Below are positions 1 to 6,159 of a DNA stretch of 6,159 bases, piece by piece. The notes under the pieces were generated by a model. The model saw only the letters and a program-made list of their open reading frames with translations, was not told the origin of the DNA and made no database searches. The stretch covers positions 1 to 6,159 of the forward strand of contig JAJUFY010000138.1 in NCBI GenBank assembly GCA_029263635.1, in the 5' to 3' direction. Both the position numbers and the translations under genes were made by a program. This DNA comes from Ectothiorhodospiraceae bacterium (GTDB taxonomy: Bacteria; Pseudomonadota; Gammaproteobacteria; Nitrococcales; AK92). Numbering within the stretch: position 1 is the stretch's first letter; each line of letters begins with the position of its first letter.

Positions 1-720
1 CTGCTGCAGGGCGTGCCGTTCTCCTTCGACGACAGCCTGCGGGTGAGCTATGCCGGCACTGTCTTCGGGCAGCTCAACCCCTACGGCCTGCTGGCGGGCC
101 TGGTGAGCCGGTCGATGATGGTGCTGCCGGGGGCGGTGTTCCTGCAGCTCAAGACCACCGGCGAGATCCGCGCGCGGGCGCAGCGCTGGGTCGGTCATGC
201 GGCGCTGGCGCTGTGCGCGACCTTTGCGGCGGCCGGTGTCTGGGTGGCGACCGGCATCGAGGGCTACCGGATGGTGAGCTTTGCCGGCACCGAGGCGGCC
301 TCGAACCCGGTGACGAAGGAGGTGGTGCGCGAGGCGGGCGCCTGGCTGGCCAATTTCGCCGCTTATCCGGTGCTGTGGCTGATCCCGGTGTTCGCCTTCG
401 TCGGTGCCCTGGGTGCCTGGCGCCTGACCGCCGCCGGGCGGGCGGGGCTGGCCTTCATCGCCAGCTCGACGGCGCTGGCCTGCGTGGTGCTGACCGCCGG
501 CGTGGCCATGTTCCCGTTCCTGATGCCGTCCAGCCTGGAGCCCAGCCACAGCTTGACCATGTGGGATGCCACCTCCAGCCTGTTAACGCTGCGCTGGATG
601 TTCTGGATGGTGCTGCTGTTCCTGCCGCTGATCATCGCCTACACCAGCTGGGTCTATCGGGTAATGCGCGGACCGGTGACGGTTGCCGACGTGCGCGAGC
701 GCTCCAGCTCGCTCTACTGA
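1..720 (+). CDS. cydB: Cytochrome bd ubiquinol oxidase subunit II (CydB), C-terminal part, cut by window start
   Basis: CydB is the membrane subunit that pairs with CydA in the bd-type quinol oxidase, which reduces O2 to water in the inner membrane with high oxygen affinity. The reading frame is already open at base 1 (it begins LLQGVPFSFD), so the gene starts upstream. The visible 239 residues correspond to roughly the last two thirds of a typical ~380-residue CydB. Recognisable family blocks are NPYGLLAG (fragment residues 26-33), SNPVTKEVVREAGAWL (101-116), ACVVLTAGVAMFPFLMPSS (160-178) and LTMWDATSS (185-193), and the protein ends in SSSLY, much like E. coli CydB (HSLY). About five hydrophobic segments are visible, near 27-50, 64-84, 119-140, 148-175 and 197-221. 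No frameshift is seen. The TGA stop is 16 bases before cydX. The valine codon GTG at 13 is internal, not the start. Confidence 0.97.
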   Translation: MLQGVPFSFDDSLRVSYAGTVFGQLNPYGLLAGLVSRSMMVLPGAVFLQLKTTGEIRARAQRWVGHAALALCATFAAAGVWVATGIEGYRMVSFAGTEAASNPVTKEVVREAGAWLANFAAYPVLWLIPVFAFVGALGAWRLTAAGRAGLAFIASSTALACVVLTAGVAMFPFLMPSSLEPSHSLTMWDATSSLLTLRWMFWMVLLFLPLIIAYTSWVYRVMRGPVTVADVRERSSSLY

Positions 721-722
721 AG

Positions 723-728
723 AGGAGG
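723..728 (+). promoter_or_regulatory. Ribosome binding site of cydX
   Basis: A perfect AGGAGG lies 8 bases before the ATG at 737, directly after the cydB stop codon. It is the strongest Shine-Dalgarno match in the cyd operon portion and supports the very short cydX reading frame as a translated gene. Confidence 0.85.
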
Positions 729-736
729 ATCGCGCA

Positions 737-850
737 ATGTGGTACTTCGCTTGGATACTCGGTGTGCTGCTGGCCTGCACGGCCGGCATCCTCAACGCCA
801 TGTGGCTGGAGTTCCAGGGCTACCCGAACGAAGCGGATAGCGGCGAGTAG
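737..850 (+). CDS. cydX: Cytochrome bd oxidase small subunit CydX
   Basis: This gene encodes 37 residues, beginning MWYFAWILGVLLACTAG and ending NEADSGE, with a TAG stop at 848-850. CydX is the single-span third subunit of bd oxidase that stabilises the haem site of CydA. The first nine residues MWYFAWILG match E. coli CydX exactly, and the length equals the E. coli protein (37 residues). There is one hydrophobic helix, about residues 4-24, followed by a short acidic tail. Glu25, conserved in E. coli CydX right after the helix, is present (WLEF). A perfect AGGAGG precedes the start. It sits 16 bases after cydB and 8 bases before cydD, so it is probably translated from the same mRNA as both. 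Its length puts it below most automatic gene-calling cut-offs, but the sequence match makes the call secure. Confidence 0.96.
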   Translation: MWYFAWILGVLLACTAGILNAMWLEFQGYPNEADSGE

Positions 851-858
851 CGCTGCCG

Positions 859-2619
859 GTGGCGCAGGAGGCAGACAGGCCGGAGCTGTGGCTCCGGCAG
901 CAGGCGGCGGCAGGCGGGCGGTGGTCCCGGCTCGCCGTCGCCGCCGGGCTGCTGGCAGCCGCCGCGACCGTCGCCCTGTATGCGCAGCTGGCAGCCATCA
1001 TTGCCGCCTGGGTCGAGGGCGGGACGCCGTCGGCCTGGTCGCTGCTGTACCTGGTGCCGCTGCTGGTCCTGCTGCGCAGCGTGCTGCAGGCCGGCAAGGA
1101 CTGGGCCGGGGCCCGGGCCGGGCTGGCGGTTCGGCAGCGGCTGCGGCGGCGCCTGCTCACGCAGCTGGCGGCGCTGGGGCCGCTGCGGGCCGGGGTCGGC
1201 AGCGACGGCGAGCTCTCCACCACGGTGCTGGAGCAGGTCGACGCGCTCAACGACTACTATGCCCGCTACCGCCCGCAGACCCTGCTGGCGGCGCTGATCC
1301 CTCTCATGATCGCCCTGGCAGTGGCGCCGCGCAGCTGGCTGGCGGCGGTCGTCCTGCTGGTGACCGCGCCGCTGATCCCGCTGTTCATGGTGCTGGTGGG
1401 CAAAGGCGCGGCGGCGGCCAGCGAGCGGCAGGTGGTCGCGCTGGGGGTGATGGGCGGACGCTTTCTCGATCTGTTGCGCGGCGCCTCGACCCTGCGACTG
1501 CTCGGCCGCGGCGAGACCGGCACGCGCTGGATCGAGCACGCCTCCGAGGAGTATCGCAAGCGCACCATGGGCGTGCTGCGGCTCGCCTTTCTGTCGTCGG
1601 CGGTGCTGGAACTGTTCGCCTCCATCGCCATCGCCATGGTCGCCGTCTACCTCGGCCTCTCCCTGCTCGGCTGGTTCCATTGGGGGCACTACGGCGTGCC
1701 CATGCAGCTCGAGCACGCCCTGTTCATCCTGATGCTGGCGCCGGAATACTACGCGCCGCTGCGCCAGCTCGGCGCCGAGTATCACGCCCGGGCGCAGGCG
1801 ATCGGCGCCGCCCAGGCCATTGCCCGGCTGGAGGCGGCTGACAGCACCATTGGCCGGCCCCTGCAGAGCGGCCGCCTGCGGGCACGGCCGGATGGTATTC
1901 ACCTGGCCTTCGAGCACGTCACGCTGCGCTACCCGGATGGCCGTCTCGGTGTCGAGGATGTGTCTTTTGAGCTCGCACCCGGCGAGCGGCTGGCACTGGT
2001 GGGCGAGAGCGGCTCCGGCAAGTCCAGCTTGCTCAGCCTAGTGCTCGGTTTTGCGCTGCCCAGCGAAGGTCGGATCCTGGTCAACGGCGTCGATCTGGCA
2101 ACGCTGGAGCGTAGTCAGTGGTGGCGCTTTCTCGCCTGGATGGGGCAGCGGCCGGAATGGTTTCGCGCCAGCCTGCGCGAGAATCTGACTCTGGGCGAAC
2201 CGGCATCCGACGGCCAGCTGCAGGCCGTGCTCAAGCAGGCAGGCCTGGAGGACCTGCTGGCAGCACTGCCCGAGGGCCTGGACACGCCGCTGGGAGAAGC
2301 CGGCCGGGGCCTGTCAGGCGGCCAGTTGCAGCGTCTGGCGCTGGCGCGGGCGCTGCTGCGGGAAGCGCCGCTGTGGCTGCTGGACGAGCCGACCGCTCAG
2401 CTCGACACTGAGACCAGCACTGCGCTGCGGACGGCGCTGGCGGAGGCCAGCCGCGGCCGCAGCGTGCTGCTGGCAACCCACGACCGTAAGCATCTGGACT
2501 GGATGGACCGGGTGCTGGTGCTCAGCCGGGGCCGGCTGGTGGAGCAGGGAGCGCCGGCGGCCCTGCTTGCCTGTCCGGACAGCCGGTTGCGACAGCTCTT
2601 TCGCGAGCTGGAGGACTGA
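859..2619 (+). CDS. cydD: Heterodimeric ABC transporter CydDC, subunit CydD
   Basis: This 586-residue half-transporter is close to the usual CydD length (~588). CydDC is an inner-membrane ABC transporter required for bd oxidase assembly; it was described as a cysteine/glutathione exporter and more recently as a haem transporter. The N-terminal half is a six-helix membrane domain (hydrophobic stretches near 22-50, 55-75, 135-180, 244-270 and 283-300). It carries CydD-typical blocks: DYYARYRPQ, MGGRFLDLLRG, FLSSAVLELFASIAIA and LAPEYYAPLRQLGAEYHARAQAIG. The nucleotide-binding domain has Walker A GESGSGKS (382-389), Q-loop Gln430, signature LSGGQ (485-489), Walker B LWLLDEP with Asp509 and the catalytic Glu510, and H-loop His541, so all ATPase motifs are intact. 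The start is GTG at 859, eight bases after the cydX stop. It is the only GTG/ATG between the in-frame stop at 838-840 and the conserved region. The upstream Shine-Dalgarno is weak (GGCGAG at 842-847), so translation may be coupled to cydX. The stop overlaps cydC by one base. Confidence 0.96.
   Translation: MAQEADRPELWLRQQAAAGGRWSRLAVAAGLLAAAATVALYAQLAAIIAAWVEGGTPSAWSLLYLVPLLVLLRSVLQAGKDWAGARAGLAVRQRLRRRLLTQLAALGPLRAGVGSDGELSTTVLEQVDALNDYYARYRPQTLLAALIPLMIALAVAPRSWLAAVVLLVTAPLIPLFMVLVGKGAAAASERQVVALGVMGGRFLDLLRGASTLRLLGRGETGTRWIEHASEEYRKRTMGVLRLAFLSSAVLELFASIAIAMVAVYLGLSLLGWFHWGHYGVPMQLEHALFILMLAPEYYAPLRQLGAEYHARAQAIGAAQAIARLEAADSTIGRPLQSGRLRARPDGIHLAFEHVTLRYPDGRLGVEDVSFELAPGERLALVGESGSGKSSLLSLVLGFALPSEGRILVNGVDLATLERSQWWRFLAWMGQRPEWFRASLRENLTLGEPASDGQLQAVLKQAGLEDLLAALPEGLDTPLGEAGRGLSGGQLQRLALARALLREAPLWLLDEPTAQLDTETSTALRTALAEASRGRSVLLATHDRKHLDWMDRVLVLSRGRLVEQGAPAALLACPDSRLRQLFRELED
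2610..2614 (+). promoter_or_regulatory. Ribosome binding site of cydC, inside the end of cydD
   Basis: GGAGG lies in the last codons of cydD. It is 4 bases before the ATG at 2619 and 10 bases before a second in-frame ATG at 2625 (protein start MAM). Spacing allows either start, and the two products differ by only two residues. The overlap of TGA with ATG suggests translational coupling of the two subunits. Confidence 0.55.
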
Positions 2620-4268
2620 TGGCGATGTCCCGGCAGCCACTGATCGCATTCTGGCAACAGCTCTGGCGCTGGCGGCTACGGTTCGGGCTCGGCCTGCTGC
2701 TGGGGCTGGTGACCTTGCTCGCCGCGCTGACGCTGCTGGCACTGTCGGGGTGGTTCATCAGCGCCGCCGCCCTGGCCGGGCTCAGTGCGGTGGCGGCCGC
2801 GCAGTTCGATATCTTCCGGCCGGGGGCACTGATCCGTGCCAGCGCGGTGCTGCGCACCGCCGGCCGCTACGGCGAGCGGCTGGCCTCGCACGATGCCGTG
2901 CTGCGCCTGCTGAGCGGCCTGCGCAGCCAGAGCTACCGCCGGCTGCTGCCCCGGCTGCCGCTGCCGCGCCTGGGCAGCGGCGAGCTGCTGGAGCGGGTGG
3001 TGGCCGACATCGATACCCTCGACGAACTGCCGCTGCGGCTGCTGGCGCCGGTGGTGTGGGCTGCCCTGGTGCTGCTGGCGGTGCTCGGTCTGCTGTACTG
3101 GCAGTCGCCGGCGCTGATGCTGCGCGCGTTGCCCTGGCTGCTGCTGGGCGCGCTGGTGCTGCCGCTGGTCCTGGCGCGTGTGGCCGGCCATCTCGGCCGC
3201 CGCCAGCGGCGGCTGGCCGGCGAGCGGCGCGAAGCGCTGGTGGAAGCCCTGCAGGGCATGATCAGCCTGCATCTGCACGGCGCCTGGCAGCGCCGTCAGC
3301 AGGCACTGGAAGCTGTCGATCGGGAAGTGATGGACGCGCAGTTCCGCCAGGCGCTGGCGGCGGCGCTGGGGCAGGCGGTGCTGGTGGCGCTGCTGGGGGG
3401 AGCGGCCTGGAGCATCCTCCGCGGCGGATTAAGTCTGGTGCAGGCGGGGCCGTTTTTGACCATGGCGGTGCTGGCCGTGCTCGGCCTGCAGGAAGCGCTG
3501 GCGCCGCTGCCGGCCGCCTTCCAGGCGGCTGCCCAGGGCCGGGCGGCGCTGCGCCGGTTAAATGAGCTTGGGGAGACGCCGCCGGCGGTGGCGTTCCCCG
3601 AACAGGGGCCGGCGCCGTCGGCCACTCCGGAGCTTGTGGTCGAGGAGCTGACCTTCCGCTATCCCGGCCGGTCCCAGGGGCTGGAGGGAATATGCCTGCA
3701 CCTGCCGTACGGGCAGATGCTGGCCCTACAGGGCGAATCCGGATCCGGCAAGACCACGCTGGCCCGACTGCTGGCGCGGCTGCAGACGCCGGACAGCGGT
3801 CGTATCCTGCTTGATGGCCGGCCGCTCGAGGACTATGACGAACCCACCCTGCGGCGCACGCTGCACTATGTCGAACAGCAGCCGTACCTGTTCAACGCCA
3901 GCATCGCCGATAACCTGCGGCTGGCCCGGCCCGAGGCGGACGACGCCGCCCTCTGGCAGGCGCTGGCGACGGCGCAGCTGGATGCACTGGTGCGCGGCCT
4001 GCCGCATGGTCTTGCCACCCTGATCGGTGAGTACGGCACCGGCCTGTCCGGCGGTCAGGCGCGGCGGCTGGCGCTGGCCCGCGCGGTGCTCGCCGCCGCT
4101 CCTATCACGATCCTGGACGAGCCCTTCGAGGGCCTGGATCAGCCGACCGCCGAGGCGGTGATGGCGGGCCTGGCCCGGGCGCTTGCCGGCCGCAGCCTGA
4201 TCCTGATCAGCCACCGGCCGGTGGGAATGGAATACATGGATCGCGTGTTGCGCCTGGGGCGTGACTAA
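2619..4268 (+). CDS. cydC: Heterodimeric ABC transporter CydDC, subunit CydC
   Basis: This 549-residue partner of CydD forms the inner-membrane CydDC transporter needed for bd oxidase maturation. The membrane domain spans about residues 20-300. It contains the CydC-typical LLALSGWFISAAALAG (39-54), then RTAGRYGERLASHDAV (79-94), and further on ELLERVVADIDTLDELPLRLLAP. His91 in SHD aligns with His85 of E. coli CydC, which I recall as a reported haem ligand. The ATPase domain has Walker A GESGSGKT (372-379), Q-loop Gln420, signature LSGGQ (476-480), Walker B ITILDEP with Asp500 and catalytic Glu501, and H-loop His532. All motifs are complete. The C-terminus is odd: the protein ends RVLRLGRD, 17 residues after the H-loop histidine. 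It lacks the usual tail with a G-x-I/L-x-E-x-G-x-H-x-E-L-like motif, making it about 24 residues shorter than E. coli CydC (573). The stop is followed by a hairpin and the repeat block. It begins inside the cydD stop codon. Confidence 0.95.
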   Translation: MAMSRQPLIAFWQQLWRWRLRFGLGLLLGLVTLLAALTLLALSGWFISAAALAGLSAVAAAQFDIFRPGALIRASAVLRTAGRYGERLASHDAVLRLLSGLRSQSYRRLLPRLPLPRLGSGELLERVVADIDTLDELPLRLLAPVVWAALVLLAVLGLLYWQSPALMLRALPWLLLGALVLPLVLARVAGHLGRRQRRLAGERREALVEALQGMISLHLHGAWQRRQQALEAVDREVMDAQFRQALAAALGQAVLVALLGGAAWSILRGGLSLVQAGPFLTMAVLAVLGLQEALAPLPAAFQAAAQGRAALRRLNELGETPPAVAFPEQGPAPSATPELVVEELTFRYPGRSQGLEGICLHLPYGQMLALQGESGSGKTTLARLLARLQTPDSGRILLDGRPLEDYDEPTLRRTLHYVEQQPYLFNASIADNLRLARPEADDAALWQALATAQLDALVRGLPHGLATLIGEYGTGLSGGQARRLALARAVLAAAPITILDEPFEGLDQPTAEAVMAGLARALAGRSLILISHRPVGMEYMDRVLRLGRD

Positions 4269-4285
4269 GCAGAGAAGCGTGTGCC

Positions 4286-4304
4286 GCGCCGGCATGGCCG
4301 GCGC
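4286..4304 (+). terminator. GC-rich hairpin after cydC, possible terminator without T tract
   Basis: GCGCCGGC (4286-4293) and GCCGGCGC (4297-4304) form a perfect 8-bp stem around a 3-base loop (ATG), 18 bases after the cydC stop. No T run follows, so it is not a classical intrinsic terminator. It may slow polymerase or protect the mRNA 3' end, or it may work together with the larger palindrome that begins one base later. Confidence 0.35.
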
Positions 4305-4407
4305 CGTCATTGCGAGGAGCGGAGCGACGACGCAATCTCGGGGCAGCGGAGTAACAACGGTTGGCACCCTGCCGTCTCGAGATTGCTTCGCTGCGCTCGC
4401 AATGACG
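4305..4407 (+). repeat. Imperfect palindromic repeat (REP/MITE-like), copy 1
   Basis: The left arm (4305-4340) begins CGTCATTGCGAG and ends GCAATCTCG. The right arm (4378-4407) is its near reverse complement, beginning CGAGATTGC and ending GCAATGACG. The left arm is about six bases longer than the right because of an inserted stretch in its middle. Between the arms lie 37 bases including CAACGGTTGG (4355-4364). Transcribed from either strand it would form a long interrupted stem-loop. This arm sequence belongs to a type of dispersed palindrome that I recognise from intergenic regions of many proteobacteria; it carries no coding capacity. It could be a non-autonomous mobile unit (MITE) or a REP-type element, and may act as a transcription boundary for both convergent genes. 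Confidence 0.85.
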
Positions 4408-4456
4408 AGGAGTAAAGACGAGGGGTGCCTTTGACCGCTGCGCTATCCTCCGCGTC

Positions 4457-4561
4457 CGTCATTGCGAGGAGGCGTAGCCGACGAAGCAATCTCGCGACAC
4501 CAGGCGGCAACGGTTGGTACTTCGTCGTCCCGAGATCGCGTCGCCTGCGCTTGCAATGACG
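4457..4561 (+). repeat. Imperfect palindromic repeat (REP/MITE-like), copy 2
   Basis: This second copy has the same orientation as copy 1, offset by about 152-154 bases. The left arm (4457-4494) begins CGTCATTGCGAGGAG, identical to copy 1 for its first 15 bases, and ends GAAGCAATCTCG. The right arm (4531-4561) begins CGAGAT and ends GCAATGACG. The central CAACGGTTGG recurs at 4508-4517. The left arm is again longer than the right, so the asymmetry is shared and fixes a common polarity. The arms match each other less well than those of copy 1 (for example GCAAGCG on the right against GCGAGG on the left), suggesting an older or degenerating copy. It ends 31 bases beyond the glrR stop codon. Confidence 0.85.
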
Positions 4562-4592
4562 CAGAGGGTCGGAGTGCTGCGCGTCGTGTCGG

Positions 4593-5954
<1,362 letters not shown>

Positions 5955-5960
5955 TTGCAG

Positions 5961-5966
5961 CTCCCT
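5961..5966 (-). promoter_or_regulatory. Ribosome binding site deciding the glrR start
   Basis: Read on the minus strand, AGGGAG lies 6 bases before the GTG at 5954 and overlaps the TAG stop of the upstream gene. Its spacing fits this GTG and not the ATG at 5987, which has no comparable site before it. This is the main reason for preferring the shorter GlrR. Confidence 0.65.
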
Positions 5967-6159
5967 AGTCGCGGCGGCGCCGGTCATGCAGGCTGCGCTC
6001 GATGGCTTTCAGCCCTTCGACCTGACGCCGAAGTTCCTGATTTTCCTTCTTCAGGGCCTCGGCATTCCTGAGCCGCTGCTGCTCGGCGCGGCGGCTGCTC
6101 AGTTGCGCCTGAATCAAGTCGGCGAGGAGGTGGACGTTGCTGCGGGCAAGCCTGGGGTC
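5965..6159 (-). CDS. qseG: C-terminal end of a QseG-like coiled-coil protein, cut by window edge
   Basis: On the minus strand an open frame enters at the window edge and ends at TAG (5967-5965), giving the last 64 residues of a protein. It runs DPRLARSNVHLLADL... through RRAEQQRLRNAEALKKENQEL to LKAIERSLHDRRRRD. The stretch is charged, rich in Leu, Gln, Glu and Arg, and has heptad-like spacing of leucines (ENQELRRQVEGLKAIERSL), so it is probably a coiled coil ending in a basic tail. In E. coli the gene directly before glrR is qseG (yfhG), an outer-membrane lipoprotein whose C-terminal half is also a Gln/Glu/Leu-rich coiled coil ending in a similar D-I-E-R-Q-L segment, and which lies between the kinase GlrK/QseE and GlrR. 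Position and composition support that identity; the N-terminus and lipobox are outside the window. The stop is 10 bases before the chosen glrR start, consistent with one operon. Confidence 0.72.
   Translation of the reverse strand, partial: DPRLARSNVHLLADLIQAQLSSRRAEQQRLRNAEALKKENQELRRQVEGLKAIERSLHDRRRRD

Larger units (their letters stand above)
4269..4592. other. Noncoding convergent junction between cydC and glrR, mostly repeats
   Basis: These 324 bases separate two genes that point at each other. About 208 of the bases belong to two palindromic repeat copies, with a 49-base spacer between them (4408-4456) and short flanks. No convincing gene, tRNA or promoter was seen. Open frames that run through here on either strand are compositional or continue from frames overlapping glrR, and resemble no family I know. 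Base composition looks less G+C-rich than the flanking genes, judged by eye. Confidence 0.8.

Noticed and set aside
213..1841. A 542-codon open frame on the plus strand overlapping cydB, cydX and cydD
   Set aside because: It is a shifted-frame shadow caused by the G+C-rich codon bias. The product is low-complexity Ala/Gly/Arg and resembles no family, while the overlapped frames are clear Cyd proteins.
820..1917. A 365-codon open frame antisense to cydD
   Set aside because: It is Gln/Arg/His/Pro-rich low-complexity sequence, as expected opposite a Leu/Ala-rich membrane protein gene. It has no recognisable domain or ribosome site.
2619..4268. CydC as a frameshifted pseudogene because of its short C-terminus
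   Set aside because: The frame is intact through Walker A, signature, Walker B and H-loop, and neither other frame after the stop resembles the missing tail. A natural shorter form is more likely.
4305..4561. CRISPR array
   Set aside because: There are only two units, each about 100 bases with internal palindrome arms and diverged interiors. There is no short uniform repeat-spacer pattern and no cas gene.
4305..4561. Complete insertion sequence bounded by inverted repeats
   Set aside because: No transposase fits between or within the copies, the copies are directly repeated rather than inverted, and no clear target-site duplication was found at their edges.

Overview
The window comes from a G+C-rich proteobacterium, most likely gamma- or beta-. 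Evidence for this is the strong third-position G/C bias, a CydX of the enterobacterial type next to cydB, and a GlrR/QseG pair like that of E. coli. The genus cannot be named from the sequence. There is no transposase, integrase, phage gene, tRNA, rRNA or CRISPR array, and no evident novel defence or mobile system. This is core respiratory and regulatory DNA with one repeat-filled convergent junction.

Positions 1-4268, plus strand, hold the distal part of a cytochrome bd operon. It reads: the last 239 residues of CydB (oxidase subunit II), the 37-residue subunit CydX, then CydD and CydC, the two halves of the heterodimeric ABC transporter needed for bd oxidase assembly. The genes are 16 and 8 bases apart and then overlap by one base, so they are very probably cotranscribed. 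cydA and the promoter should lie upstream of the window. The oxidase and its assembly transporter therefore share one transcript here, whereas E. coli keeps cydABX and cydDC at separate loci.

Positions 4269-4592 are noncoding and lie between two convergent genes. They contain a short GC hairpin right after cydC and two same-orientation copies of a roughly 100-base imperfect palindrome (REP/MITE-like). Each copy has arms of the GTCATTGCGAG...GCAATCTCG type around a less conserved centre. CydC stops unusually soon after its H-loop, just before this block.

Positions 4593-6159, minus strand, hold a sigma54-dependent response regulator that is a clear GlrR orthologue. It is preceded on the same strand by the C-terminal end of a charged, coiled-coil-like protein that fits QseG by position and composition. 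The GlrR start is best placed at a GTG at 5954 rather than the longer ATG at 5987. This operon (probably glrK-qseG-glrR) converges on the cyd operon; the two have no obvious functional link beyond adjacency.
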